Of a stretch of 64,000 nt of DNA, positions 1-11,645 are shown one piece after another. Source of the DNA: Bryum argenteum (Eukaryota; Streptophyta; Bryopsida; Bryales; Bryaceae). The stretch's first letter is position 1. Each line of letters opens with the position of its first letter. A model generated the notes under the pieces. It saw only the letters and a program-made list of their open reading frames with translations. It made no database searches and was not told the DNA's origin. A program made the translations under genes and the position numbers. The stretch is from positions 5,224,648 to 5,288,647 of the forward strand of contig CM073329.1 of assembly GCA_037043015.1 (NCBI GenBank), given 5' to 3'.

Positions 1-780
1 TAATCCACGCACCAGATCAGTCCCATGAAATCATTTGTGGATTCTATTGGCACCTACACATTACCTGCTCTCCACGAGCTTTCAGCAAGGACTCGACCAT
101 CATCATTCATCACTACAACTTCCACTTTCAAAATGCCTCGCCCACATCCTGCTCCCATGAACTAAATGCTGCACCTCCCTGGAATGGTCAATCCTACCTT
201 GTAGCTCTCGTGGTCATGCTGGAGAGGGTGCTCGGTATCTATTCCTTCTTGCCGTTTTCCAGTAACAACGAGTAGGAGCTTCGAGATCAGCTTAGTTCAC
301 CATGTATTCATGTACGCAAATGCCCATTTCGGCTCGTCTGAGCGAGCTGTGAAGGGCCTCTGCCGACATTCAAGGCTCGGGCGTGAATATCCACGAGCAA
401 GCGTCCGTAAATCACCGCCAACACTTTCATAGCGCCATCACAAAGCCTCTCATCGCTTAGCACCGTGGTGATACTCTATGTACCCTCGAAGCCATGTGCA
501 AATTAAAGCGAATCTTGCGGTTGCTGTCGAATGCCTGTGCCGCCACTCTCAAGTATCTTCATGCGAATCTCCCGTGCACGTCGGAGCATCAGGTACTTGT
601 TTATAAGGTCCAGCGAGATCTGCAACTTCAATCCACGCACCAGATCAGTCCCATGAAATTGGTGCTGCATTCTCGTTACACATCCACATCTCTTCCCTCC
701 GCAAGCTCTCAGCCCACACCCTGCCATCACACGCATCCTACAGACATCAAACACTTGTGCACATTCACGGAAAGGTGATA
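1..780. repeat. Diverged tandem segment, about 626-bp period
   Basis: The string CCACGCACCAGATCAGTCCC near position 5 recurs near 631, followed by weaker similarity (CGAGCTTTCAGC at 78 against CAAGCTCTCAGC near 700). This looks like an old tandem duplication within element 1. The short reading frames here have no recognisable domain, and I see no gene. Confidence 0.5.
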
Positions 781-1026
781 CGTACACTCGAGCTCTGGCC
801 GCTGTTGACGCCTATAGTCTCAGGCTCGAATGTCAGCCCACCCCACACTGGTCGTAGGGAGCCAATCGCGGAAGAATGTTGGTCACGACGTGTCCCGATA
901 GCCGGAATTTGTCTTCATTGTTGCATTGCCCCGAGCCCGCCAATCTCTCTAGTTCCGGCATACTAACCTCCCTTCTAAATTTACAACAGAATAAATGAAA
1001 TGATAGAGTTCAATGTTCTTACCGGG

Positions 1027-1236
1027 AGAAGTATCTGGAGTGTCATGAATACGAATGACTCCAGATGGGACAGGTGTACTTGCTCCAGGTGACGCAATTT
1101 CTTCGGCGTCCTCCCCCGAAAGAGCTGGTGATCCAACAGATGCATTCTTCGACGTGGCATGGTCCATATCGACTGGCGACCCTTGCGTCATGGCTTGACC
1201 TGCAAAGAAGTCAACGGTCCTTTCTAAGTCTTCCAT
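1027..1236 (-). CDS. 5' exon of unidentified acidic protein in element 1 (gene C)
   Basis: The minus-strand exon begins MEDLERTVDFFAGQ. It is rich in Ser, Pro, Asp and Glu and ends at a GTAAGA donor (1,021-1,026). A TATTTATA box lies about 100 bp upstream at 1,333-1,345, reading TATAAATA on the plus strand. I recognise no domain. It could be a downstream exon of gene A rather than a separate gene, but the TATA box and ATG favour a separate start. The next exon may begin near 970, after a pyrimidine-poor AG. Function unknown. Confidence 0.4.
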
Positions 1237-1242
1237 AAACAC

Positions 1243-2460
1243 GAAAACACGGTCACTCTACTTCTTGCTCGCCGTGAACCTGCATAGCCACGAGAATAAT
1301 ACTTATCAGAGTAGAATCTTAGAGGCCAAGCTCGGTATAAATACAAGTTCTGAAATCTAGGCTGCATTTCAAACATGTGCCAAACGATCCTGCAACCTAG
1401 GGTTCGCTCAGACTCGTTCGCTCAGACCTCTGTGTCTGTGACTGGGGGATGTGCCGCAACGTCAATGATCCAGAAATGAAGCACCAGTTGCCGGCAAGGT
1501 GTGTTCGCTGTGCCTCAAACAGTTATCGCAGTGTCCCTCAAACAACGCCGTCGAGTACTCCGGTACCTCGTGACGACTCCGGTACCTCGTGAAGCTGGCG
1601 AAGCGAGTAGCCGATTAATCCGAGGAGATGCCGTTTGCGCCGTCGGGACGGCTTACGTGGCTACGAGCTGCAGCAGGTGCCGGCGAGGGAGTTATCCGAC
1701 CAATCCTTCAAATCCCAACTGCGCCGTCGACATGTCTGAGGAGCCGCCTCGATGAAAAGCTCTGCGGCGCGGCGGCACTGCGTCGATGAAGCACTGCGGC
1801 GCTGCGTCGATGAAGCACTGCGGCGCTGCGTCGATGAAGCAGGTGGCGCCTCAGCGACGGAGGCCACCTCGATGAAGTAGGTGCCTCTGCGAAGGTCCCT
1901 CGATGCAGCAGATCCGCACTACCGCCCCGATGAAGCTTGCCACCTCTCCGATGGCGCCGCAAAGGCTGTGATCTTGCACTGCCTCTCCGATTGCCAGTCC
2001 ACTGCTTCTCCGACTTGCACTCCAGACGCAGGACCTCCCAAACCCTAAACCCCTAAGCGTACTTCGAAACGGTGAGAGTATCGTGGTTGTGCCAACAGGG
2101 GTTGCTAGAATCCTTTGTGCATAGGGCAGCCCAAGGTACGATTGGCCTCGAGCAACGTTTACTGGCGGAAGGCTGCCGCGACAATATCGCGCTCCCAAAT
2201 GGGCCGTCGGTAGTGGAGAGGACGATTGCGCTCGTGCGATGTCAATGATGAAGGGCCGTTGTGGTCATTCACAGGGTGATCGCGATCGTCTTAACGGGTA
2301 CAACTCGGCATCAAGCTCAATGCTCCGTCCCGAGTGATTTTGTTGTCCATCGTAATCACGTATATCGATAACGACATTTACCAAGAGCAATAATCCTCAA
2401 CTAACAAAAAATCAATTGATCGCGTAATCGTTCCTGTCTATGTTGGCTTAGAATACTTCT
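1243..2460. other. Gene-poor stretch with 24-bp tandem repeat
   Basis: Between genes C and A I see no supported coding exon. A tandem repeat of about 24 bp (GCACTGCGGCGCTGCGTCGA plus TGAA) covers roughly 1,765-1,840, with degenerate units to about 1,940. It creates spurious open frames on both strands. Confidence 0.55.
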
Positions 2461-2463
2461 TAC

Positions 2464-2879
2464 CTTCTTCATCGTCCTTGCTGCTGCTCGTTTCATCTTT
2501 GTGATTCTCCATGTTGAGACTCTTTTCAAGCTCACCCTCACTATCCTGCATATGTATTATCAAATGAGCATGTCTTTTCAAACATTGAATCTCAGATATT
2601 AAAGAATATGAGCAGTCATGCCTGATTCTTGCGCCTGGTGTACGTAGTTCGAGCGCGCCCCATCTGTGAATCCAAGCCCAAGTTCTCTAAAATCGGAAGT
2701 AAAGCTTTCGCTGTATCGCCTATATCGACTGTGCTGCCCCGACTATCTTTGTTCTTCATCTGCCTCGCACTGGATCGCTTTTTCGAGAAATACAAGCGAC
2801 CCCCAGGTACTCTTTTTTTCCGTTTCTTACTTCTAGCACTCTTGCTACTTTGATCATACTCAGCTGTATTTCGCGGCAT
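2464..2879 (-). CDS. Gene A: small basic nuclear-type protein of element 1
   Basis: Exon 1 starts at the ATG at 2,879 (MPRNTAEYDQ) and runs to about 2,620. It contains a Lys/Arg cluster (SKKRKKRVPGGRLYFSKKR), a likely nuclear localisation or DNA-binding segment, and the motif ALLPILENLGLDS. Exon 2 (2,545-2,464) is bounded by ATGCAG/ and /GTAAGA and is acidic (DSEGELEKS). The exon 1 donor is not obvious. The gene lies back-to-back with the transposase. A homologue sits in the same place in element 2, so it is a conserved part of this transposon family. I do not recognise the family; a regulator or transposase accessory protein is a guess from position. Confidence 0.55.
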
Positions 2880-3558
2880 CACTAAGACATACCTCCTGAT
2901 GTGTAAAGCCCGGCAGATGCTCGGTTTCTTAACTCTAGGAGGTGTCCTATATGTCTACTGACACTACGTGGACAGAAACCTTTAATTCTATGCACGTTTC
3001 CTTAAAAAAACGGCGCTGTTTTCTAATTACTTAAGAAGCGTCCTTGTAACAAACCGCCGTCTCTCTTACTTAACTCTCATTAACCTCTAATCGTCAGTGC
3101 ATGCCCCTGGGGCTTGGTATCCACTGTATTTTCAGAGGGGCTTGTCATTTAAGGGTGAACACTTCAAAGTAGCCGTCTTCGTTCGAAAGGCCTCAATATT
3201 TTATTCTCTGCATACCGGGCCATCAATGGCTGAAGAGGACATGAAACCGCCCATGGGATTTATTGAGCCATAGTATCCCACATCCTATATTTTTTGGGTA
3301 GACCCTTTAATAATTTTTCCGGCCCATGCTTATTTCTGTGATCTGTCAGTTTACTAGAATGACGTCCATTGAGTACGCTTCCAAGGCCATCAATGTCAGT
3401 GGAGACTCCACTTCGATAGTTCATAGTACTACCACTTATAGCACTTATTATCCTCGTCAGCTACTATTATTCTAAATTTGAACTGGTTTCGAATGAACTG
3501 CAAGCTTGTCTAAGTAGTGCTTGTTGCATGCCTTGTTTGTGTGTTGTGTTTCTCACGA

Positions 3559-6500
3559 ATGGCAACGATTCGAGTAGATGCTGGGCGAGCCCCTTTACGT
3601 GTACTACCGCAATTTGATGGTCGCATTGTCGTAACTGCAAGAATGTTGGCTGCAAAGTTCAATTTGGGACTAGATTCGATCTTCCTTGAGGAAGAAGTCA
3701 TGGATGATGTAGGCAAGTTGTCTTATACTGTGCACATGGAGCCCATCGTCGAGAAAGATGTATACTAGATATTACAATCCTCGCAGAGACGTCGTGTTGA
3801 AGTCTTTGTCATCCAATCTCATCCGGTAGTTGTAACGTCCGTGTCGGAGTGCGAGGTCGTCCCGTCATGTGCAACGATGACCCCTATTATCAAGCTAGAT
3901 GATAGTGATGTTGAGTCTTCAAAAGAGACGGTTGTACCAGCTTCCCAGGATTCTCACCTACTAAAGACTAATCAAACTATGTCGGTAACACATTCTCCTT
4001 CTAAGTCCGAGAGTTTAAGCAAGAAGCCTCCGCGTCCACCATCAATCAAGGAATCTGTCGGTCTTTGTCACATGCATTCGAATCAGCGATTCGGGAAGGG
4101 GGCCAAGAGCGAACTCGTAGGTTAGATCTAAGTATGTATCGTACTCATTTGTTGATTCTTGCCGCCCCAAGATGACGACAATGTAATTTTCGAGTTTCCC
4201 CCCACCTCCGGAAGCCAAGACAAACTCGCGAAGAGATCGTTGGGGATGGACAAGCAATACGACGGTCACACATGGTGCCATTTGCGGACTCGAAACATTC
4301 AAAACGACCATGGTCTTACGTTCGCACGGCGTCTTGTCTTTGGTCATTTGCGATGTGAGAATCCAGTGCGGATTCCTTCATAGGCCCGGCGAGCCGATGA
4401 GATAAATGAGAAGTTGTGGGATGGCTTTGCAAAGAAGCCGTTCCTTGGGAAATGCCGGACTACTGAGTCGACTTTGGTGTGCGCTATATGCAAGGCAAAA
4501 CCGACTTGTATTCTCGCAATGCTCGCTATCATGTATTATGTCACGGGTGATACCAATACAACAGAGCATGTATCCATATTGGATACCACACTCACCCGGT
4601 AGGAGAAGGTACATGTAGGAAGTCCTTAGAGCTCCGTGACCAATTGTTAAAGGGTGCGCTTGAAAGATCACCGAAGGCCTCACCCTCTGCGATTGCATTG
4701 TCTCGCAAGCACGGAGTTCCTTGAGATTACCTATTGAAGAAGGATGGCGAGTCCCAATCATTCTTAACGGAATCGAAATGCGAGGATGTTATGTTCAAGT
4801 TTGAGAGCTTCACGAGTCCCACTATTCGACACAATGTGTCCCACTTGTAAGGATGGGAAGGAAGGGCATAATCGATGGAGTGTGCGATTGAGAGGCACCT
4901 CTCGGTGGCCCTATGTGCGGGAGAGAACGATTTCTGGCCAAGGTAGTAAGACCGACAAGGTGTTCGTCTTCAAAATGTCGGAGATCGGACCGGGATCTGG
5001 CGTTGATCTCGTTAAGAGAATGCAACCAGGAGGGGATCTGGAGCATGCATGGGTGATGTTCGATCACGTCAAGCGCATCAAACGGTACACAACTTTGCCT
5101 CGCCACGCGTTTACTCACTCAGATCGCAAGGTGATGACGATTGCAATCTGCGATATGATGTCGGAAACCCAAGATGCTCAATCATACCTGTGGAGAGGGA
5201 TCAATGCTGTTATGGCTGAGCACGGGGTTCACAACGTTAATTTCGCGGGATTCATGGTCGACGGTAGCGCAGCTAACCGGAATGCTGTTCGAGAGATCTA
5301 CGGTTCAGGTGATAAGACCGTTCCAATGCCTAATAAGGAACGCTCATGTCTACTACATTGGACTACTTGCATGCAAAGAGCAACAAACTCTTACATTAAG
5401 CCCGAGCTTCGAGACGAGCACAAGCGAATCTGTACCCAGTACAAGGACGCGCGCACATCTGATGAAGCGGAGTCCCGATACATGGCGATTCGTTCATGGT
5501 GGTCTACGAGTGGAGCAGCAAGTGACTCTGACATTCGTGCGCTAGACAACTGGTTGGCATGGTGGCACTTCCGATATTGGCAGTGGGGCGGATACATGAA
5601 CATGGTATGTTCTATCACGTTTCATCATTACTTTTTCGATATTCTGTCATATCAACCTACCTTTAAATTATTGTCACGTGTTTCCAGTTCACTTACTCCA
5701 TATTGTCATCTTCTCCAAATTTTGCTGTTGCAGGATCTTACAGAGGAACAAAGGGCGGAGATGCCGATGTGCAACTTGTCAGAGACTGTGCATGCCTCAT
5801 GGAGCAAGCAATCTGGCAAAGCTTGTGATAACATTTTTGAAGCTACTATTGAAGACTATTGCCGGGCCTTTGTTCAGTGCACCCGGTACAATGCCTACGA
5901 CAAAGGTCGGGGATCAGGTACTGGTCCCACTAAAGAGGAGTTGCGGTTCCGCGCGGCAACACGCTCTGCTACTACGACTGGTAATTTGAAGTCAGTATAT
6001 CGGGCAATGGACCTCATCCCTGGAGCGGAGAAATTTCTCAGTGGAGCCGCATCGTTCGCAGGAGAAGAGATTTTTGGATCCACGAAGCGGAGGCTCGATG
6101 CCGAACCAGGCTGCGACGACGACTCTCACCGGTTCGACAAGGTCAACTTTTCGCAACCAAAGACTATGAAGACTCGGCAACAAGGTTCGCCTTCAACTCC
6201 GATTCAGCTCGAAGATAACGGTGACGACGACGATGATGACCATGTTGTAGAGGAGACAACACATGTTCCATCACGACCGGTGGAGCACGTCACGAAGGTT
6301 TTGGAAGAGGACTGCTCACCAAAGATGTGGCACATTCGCCGCCTACCTTCAGTGGGTTCCCGTATTTGTACCGCCATAGTTCCCGACTCCAACCGAAAGT
6401 GCAATCGTGGGCTTCAAAATGGTGATCCTGCTCCTGCATACCACGGCGTGAAGCATGTCCGCTCTAAGAACAAGAATTATGCACAATTCTTCTATTTCTG

Positions 6501-7181
6501 TGCAGACAATGTTGCAGGGTGCGTAGCGGGGAAGCGGCGGAGGTGGTTCCCTGATTCGCCCAAGGTTCCACGTATCTGGCCGGTGTTAAAGGGAACTAAC
6601 CTCACGACGCGCGAGATTTTGACTTTGGAGGATGCAGGATTCCAGCTGCAACAGAGACCACCTATGCCAAGCGAGAGGCAGTTCGGCGATGACATGGCGA
6701 TTGCCGCGAGTATTGCAAGCATTCCAAAGACCGGAGAAACCCGATAAGTTCCCGAACATACGAAGCTCTCGTCCTTGTCGACGCAACGCTACAAAGAGTG
6801 GTGGCGACCGAGCAATTAAACAAGTGGGAATCGGCAATGCTACTCGATGTCCAGCTGACACGGATTATGTTGGTGCCAAGCCCGGGACTCGGGGCCGTCA
6901 TTGATTTCATTTCTAAGAAAGGTCCCGATCAAGATGCTCAGAAATACAAGGTCAGCATTGGTACATTTCCTGAGTGTACTTGCCCTAGCTTTACAAGCAT
7001 GTACGTCAAGTTCAAGTCGCGTGGATCCTATGCAAATTGCAAGCACCTGTACTACATTTACCGTGTGGTTTGTGGCCTTGATCGTGAGAGAGATCGGTTT
7101 GTCCATGCTCCGACTCTTAGTTTCAACGAGATCAAGCGACTTCTCCTAGGTGGAATTGTCCAATGTGTTCCGCGCACTTGA
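3559..7181 (+). pseudogene. Mutator-like transposase, copy 1 (SWIM zinc finger), frameshifted
   Basis: The start is MATIRVDAGRAPLRV, shared with copy 2. A zinc-type segment (DGHTWCH, CENP, VCAICKA, 4,240-4,560) resembles the GCM/WRKY-like N-termini of MULE transposases. A central domain contains FMVDGSAANRNAVREIYG and CLLHWTTCM, like the second catalytic Asp region and the C-x2-H motif of MULE transposases. The end carries a SWIM finger (ECTCPSF...NCKHLYYIYR, about 6,975-7,060). The N-terminal third has stops and frame changes near 3,765, 4,125, 4,380 and 4,600, and another lies near 6,745. The central frame 4,786-6,747 stays open partly because the 129-bp intron (5,605-5,733) has no in-frame stop. 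The family assignment rests on motifs, terminal repeats and the 10-bp duplication of element 2. Confidence 0.75.
5605..5733 (+). other. Intron in transposase copy 1, length a multiple of three
   Basis: The boundaries are ATG/GTATGT and TTGCTGTTGCAG/GATCTT. Copy 2 has the matching flanks GGxxMNx before and DL[ST]xxE after, with unrelated, longer sequence between, which supports removal by splicing. Because the intron is 129 bp with no stop, retention would insert 43 hydrophobic residues. Confidence 0.75.
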
Positions 7182-7399
7182 TGCTCTTCTAGAGGTTACG
7201 TATGGCAATGTAGAGAGCTTTAAGTTGATATCGTGGTTTAAACAACATTCCACATTAAAAGTAAAATGTTGCTTTGATTTGATATGGAGTCACTATATAC
7301 CGACATATATAAATATATATATATATATCAATATATCGAGCCAAACTATTCTATGTCTCGTAAATACTTCACACCTCTATATTCACATTGAAATTATAC

Positions 7400-7989
7400 T
7401 CACCAACGGTTACTATTATCTTCACTACATTCCTCTACGGCATCTTCCCAAATGGATGGTGATAGTGGAGGGTCGTACTTCTTTGCAGTGTCTCGAACGC
7501 TTCCCATGTCTTCGTCAATTCGGTGTACGTCTTTGTTGTCACAACTGAAGCACTTCCAAATCTCTGTAGAGCGTTGGATGTCTACTAAGTACTCGTCACC
7601 TTTGTTGTTCGACACACAACCAGTACACCACACCTTCGGACAAGCTCCACGACTAACTAATCATATTGTAGTGATGGTGAAGCACCAAGCTCTATACTCT
7701 TCCTTCCCGACCTCATTCTCGCCATACACAAGTGGAAAACGAATGGCACCAATTGTGAGAGATCATTATATTGAACAGAAACTGTAACATCAGACAACAC
7801 AAGATGTCCACAACACATTCCATTCTGTGACATTCCTACCTTAGTCCACTTCTTCTTTGCGTAGTCTGCACGGCATTCACAACAGAGACCAACTGCAAGA
7901 CGGGGGTGCTGCTGAAAGGAAATCTGAAACCTAGTATCCCCACAAGCGGAACAATCGTAGGTTGGACCACTGAGGGTGACCGAAGCCAT
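7400..7989 (-). pseudogene. ADD-type zinc-finger gene, copy 1 (probably degenerate)
   Basis: Exon 1 starts at the ATG at 7,989 and encodes CSACGDTRFQISFQQHPRLA followed by VGLCCEC, the GATA-like half of an ADD finger. The PHD-like half follows after an intron somewhere in 7,670-7,850: ACPKVWCTGC, NNKGDEYL, WKCFSC, then an acidic tail ending at 7,400. The gene aligns closely with the intact ADD gene at 9,284-9,721. The first Cys pair of the PHD half reads MCC instead of C-x2-C. A Cys expected before GAC is encoded CGT (Arg) instead of TGT, so zinc binding is probably impaired. A TATATA box lies at 8,051-8,057. It follows the transposase tail-to-tail. Confidence 0.62.
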
Positions 7990-8149
7990 ACTAAAGAATC
8001 CCAGCGTTCTAGCACCAAGAGCACACAGAAATGAACTTTCCGTGGCCACTCTATATACTTATGTAATATGATCTCTCAACCACTCGTTTGTCAACCACTC
8101 CTTTGTCAGACAATATCTACTTGTCAGTAGATCATAATCTCCCACGAAG

Positions 8150-8330
8150 ATTTCTAGAATTTACAAGTGCGCTACGTCCAAAGCCTTGTGTGCCGGCCCC
8201 ACCAACACGCGCTAGGTCCACCGCGCCGGCCCCACCAACAAGCGCTACATCCATCGCGTTGTGCGCCGGCCCCACCAACAAGCGCTACGTCCATCGCCTT
8301 GTGCGCCGGTCCCACGATGGGCTTCGCCGG
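8150..8330. repeat. GC-rich tandem repeat, about 48-bp unit
   Basis: Three imperfect units of GCCGGCCCCACCAACA plus GCGCTAC plus TCCATCGC lie between the two ADD genes. The stretch up to about 8,640 stays GC-rich, with several GCCGGC sites. The open frames here on both strands are products of the repeat. Confidence 0.6.
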
Positions 8331-8639
8331 AGCAAGCTTAGGGTCCGCCGGTGTCATACATGGTGAGCCGGCGCGGTGGGATCCACATTTGGGTGCTCCC
8401 CGTACTTTGCCGGCCCATGACCACTCGCGGCGGGTGCTGGGCTGGTGGCAGTAGACACATGGAGGTGCCGGCGGTGCATGCTCGGCCCCCCTTTCACGGC
8501 CACTGCCGGCACTTTGCTGCGCAGCCGGCCATTGCCGAGACTTGAGCAACACCTCCATATGGATGCCGGGACTTATGAGGTGCTCGGTCTTGCTTACATG
8601 CCACTCTACTGACGTCCAGCACATGCTTATATTGGCCGG

Positions 8640-9283
8640 CTAGGCGCGTGCCAAGGCAGAAACATGTGCGTCCAAAAATGCTTTCATTGTGTCCGTAATT
8701 TACACGCAATTGAAAATATGGCAACGCAAAGTGTGGTGCTGTGGCAATACAGTTTGAGCAGCTGTATCATGACATGAGAGCATTGGGACTTATCGTACCC
8801 ACTGAGGCTAGCATTCCCAAGTTCATAAGCGGCGTTATCAGACCTTCACAGTACCTCGAATTCTTCTACTAGGAAGGAGCTGGCTTCTTGAAATACAAGC
8901 CTCTTGAAAATCATCACGATTTTCCGAAATACTTACCATCCCCATTCAGTATCCTCCAGGTACCGTCATTCTTCTTCTGGGGATTCTTAAGCAGTCACGC
9001 AAGGGTCCTCGCAGTGCCGAAGTCTGTAACATGTATATCAAAATTCTAGCACATTCGAGGCCAACGCACATTCTTTAAGTAAGCCGTGACCTTACATCTA
9101 CTATTACTATCAAACAGAAAAGCCGCGGTGGACTTGAACTTCACAGCATCGAGTCAAGCAGTCAAGGAGGAGTCCTCAGCAATGCTGAAGACTGAAACTT
9201 GTATTTAGAAATCCGAGCACATTCACAGCCAACTCTCATTTCAAATGTGAGTTGTAGCAATCCAACTGCTGTAACTAAAAGCG
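8640..9283. other. Gene-less stretch between ADD genes
   Basis: No coding frame, RNA gene or convincing repeat is visible. It probably includes the 3' flank of the 9,284 ADD gene. Confidence 0.5.
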
Positions 9284-9721
9284 CTACTCGTAGTTGGAAT
9301 CACTATCAGAGTCACTGCTGCTGCGATCACCAGCTTGGTCAATGAATTCTACGAAATCCTCCCAAATCGTCTGCAGAGGCACTATCTCATACTTGTTGCA
9401 GCTGAAGCACCCCCAATTTTTGCCCGTCATGTCCTTCAGGTAGTCGTCTCCCTTGTTCCGTGCGATACACCCTGCACACCACGACTTGTTACAATAATCA
9501 CACGGGATCACAAACTGAATTCCCCCACACCAATTGCATTGCTCATCATCGTACTGCGCGTTCTTCGTGAACACAACGTCGTCCAACACAAGTTTGCACG
9601 AAATGCATATGCCAACACCGAGACGAGGATGCTCCAACAAACAAGCACGGATTTTTTTCTCCCCACACGCAGTGCAAGAATAAAGATACAAGGGATCGAA
9701 ATCGGCCGAATGCCCCGCCAT
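9284..9721 (-). CDS. Stand-alone ADD-domain (GATA-like plus PHD-like) protein, 145 aa, intact
   Basis: The first ATG of the open frame is at 9,721 (MAGHSADFDPLY). Residues 16-42 hold C-x2-C...HPRLGVGICISC, the GATA-like finger. Residues 62-108 hold C-x2-C, C-x2-C, C-x2-C and C-x2-C (CNWC, CDYC, CAGC, CFSC), the imperfect PHD finger. All twelve expected cysteines are present, in the order and spacing of ADD domains (ATRX, DNMT3), which read unmethylated H3K4, in ATRX together with H3K9me3. A Ser/Asp/Glu-rich tail follows. No enzymatic domain is fused and there is no intron. A TATATA box at 9,817-9,823 lies about 100 bp upstream. It sits inside element 1. A role in chromatin reading is inferred from the fold alone. 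Confidence 0.8.
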   Translation of the reverse strand: MAGHSADFDPLYLYSCTACGEKKIRACLLEHPRLGVGICISCKLVLDDVVFTKNAQYDDEQCNWCGGIQFVIPCDYCNKSWCAGCIARNKGDDYLKDMTGKNWGCFSCNKYEIVPLQTIWEDFVEFIDQAGDRSSSDSDSDSNYE

Positions 9722-10010
9722 TTGATCCACAACAGCAAGAGTAAGAATTTTCGAATGAGAGAATGAGATGGCCAAGGACTTGCTTTGAGATGGTTGCAAA
9801 CCTGCTCTTCCATTCTTGTATATACCAAGAGGGCACCGGATTTCATTGATCTCACTTCGGAGTCCAATCCAACCTCACCAACCCATCTTCACATCAGTGG
9901 CAGCGCCGACCGGAGCGGCAGCACCGGCAGCTTTGGCAGAACTGTACCCTCCAAGGCACCGACATTCCTCCAACGAATCGGAATCGGACACTTCACAGCA
10001 CCGACACAGC

Positions 10011-10520
10011 ACCGACACAATTTCGCATGACAATGGACATAAAATCTCGAGCAAAGATCGCATTCTCTTACATTTTCACGAGGTCGGGCGGGGACTCAAA
10101 TCACTCGAGCATCATTTCCTTCCATCCGTACCCCGCAATCAAAATAAGCTCCAACATGGCACGATTAAGTGGGACGTTTTCACCGACACTCCGACACTCC
10201 GACACTCCTTATCACTTGACCCATCCCCTCTCATGAATTTCAACATCACAACGAATTGGAATCCGACACTTCACAAAGACCGACACAATTTCGCATGACA
10301 ATGGACATAAAATCTCACCGCAACATTTGCATTCTCTTACATTTTCACGAGGTCGGCAGGGACTCAAATCACTCGAGCATCATTTCCTTCCATCTGTACC
10401 CGCAATCAAAATAAGCACCAACATGGCACAGTTAAGTGGGACGTTTTCACCGACACTCCGACACTCCTTATCACTTGACCCATCCCCTCTCATGAGGTTC
10501 AACATTACAATGAGCACCGA
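10011..10520. repeat. 268-bp tandem duplication
   Basis: ACCGACACAATTTCGCATGA at 10,011 recurs at 10,279. The following sequence (ATGGACATAAAATCTC, ACGAGGTCGG, TGGGACGTTTTCACC) is nearly identical in both copies. It lies in the subterminal part of element 1, and no credible protein is encoded. Confidence 0.8.
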
Positions 10521-10818
10521 CATCTTGTTCTAAGACCATGCTCTTTACTTCACCAACGTCACGGTACATGGGGCGTGTTCACTGGCCGGCCGGTTTGATA
10601 ATCGAGATTGATTTTTTAGACACGATGATGCTCGGACCGGCCTCCACACGGAAAATAAGAAATTTGTTTCAGCTCCAATTCAGCATTTTAGGGGTGCCGA
10701 AGTGTGAGCTTGTCGTTAGACTGTATAACTTGAAAAATTCACGCAGTGCCATCCACTGTCATGCAGCCCTCAAAATCATGCTCGGCCTTAAAGGGTCGAT
10801 GTGCAAACAGCTGATTCA

Positions 10819-11303
10819 GGGCCGATTCACACCTAGTGGTCGGGCCAAGTTTTCTTGGGGCCAATTGCTTGAAATTTCAGCCCGTTTTTGGGATGGGGCC
10901 GGCCTCATGTCCTCATTATAATATGATTAGAATGGGAGCTGATTTTCCCATATGTAATGGCCTTCGGGCCAAGAAGCCTGGCCATTTCAATAAAGTCCAA
11001 TAAAATTCAGCACTTCTCAAAAAATGGACGGATTTGAGTTGGTGAAAATAAAATTTAAAAAATAATAAAAGGTTTTTTTAGACAAATCTGACATTGGCTT
11101 TCCATTCTCGATGCACCCAATTCACCGAGCTCAGGCCATGTCAGAACTTGCATTTCTTGATTAAAAAAATTCTGCCACCAAATTGGCCCGGCCTTTAGGT
11201 GTAAGGGGGTTGAGCCAAATTTTTGCCTTTCGGCCAATCACGAGTGAGGATTTCAGCCCTCAAACGGGCTGAATTGGCCCGTCCCCTAGGTGTAAATTGG
11301 CCC
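10819..11303. repeat. Foldback (inverted repeat) of about 485 bp
   Basis: 10,819-10,848 and 11,274-11,303 are inverted copies matching at 26 of 30 bases. Further inverted matches lie just inside (TTTCAGCCCG near 10,877 against CGGGCTGAA near 11,265). This may be a small MITE or a long hairpin within the end of element 1. I could not define a target duplication. Confidence 0.6.
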
Positions 11304-11530
11304 TCATGGAGGCAATTTACCACGGATGTAGGGTCTGGATTGGAATTTAAACCTTAAAACTGTGGCATTTTGACAATTGGTCTAAATTCCAATTCCAATT
11401 CTCCACGGTTGTAGGGTCTAAATTGTTATGTACCGGCACTATTACCACGGTTATAGGGGTACACTCATACAAATTTTGTTCGAATAAAATCATTTTATAT
11501 TCACTTTTGGACCAGAATATTCCCTCGAAA

Positions 11531-11596
11531 TCTGCTCAATGATAGTAAAAATCTGCTCACCGCTCACCGCTCACCGCTCGCACCGTAATCACATTG
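11531..11596. repeat. Right terminal inverted repeat of element 1
   Basis: Reading inward from 11,596 on the minus strand: CAATGTGATTACGGTGCG, then GAGCGGT heptamers, then GAGCAGATTTT twice. This matches both ends of element 2 position for position around the CGGTGCG core. Confidence 0.75.
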
Positions 11597-11645
11597 ATAC
11601 AAAGTAGGCTGCAATATGAAAAGCAATTAGAAGTGAAGGACTTAC

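Larger units (their letters stand above)
1..11596 (+). mobile_element. Mutator-like element 1, right portion (left end outside window)
   Basis: The right terminus at 11,531-11,596 aligns, reverse-complemented, with both ends of element 2: a terminal CA, then a CGGTGCG core about 12 bases in, then GGTGAGC heptamers and GAGCAGATTTT motifs. Inside are gene A (minus), a SWIM-type transposase (plus) homologous to that of element 2, and two ADD genes (minus). No matching left terminus was found in the window, so the element is longer than 11.6 kb. The 10 bp outside the end (ATACAAAGTA, 11,597-11,606) should recur beyond its left end if they are a target duplication. The transposase is frameshifted, so this copy is probably not autonomous. 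Confidence 0.72.

Noticed and set aside
949..1026. Extension of the gene C frame past its donor
   Set aside because: A consensus donor (GGTAAGAAC) precedes it and the following residues look like translated intron.
4786..4985. Start of the 653-residue frame as the true N-terminus of transposase copy 1
   Set aside because: It is an internal frame created by upstream frameshifts; copy 2 shows the homologous N-terminus at MATIRVEGG, and the frame also reads through an intron.
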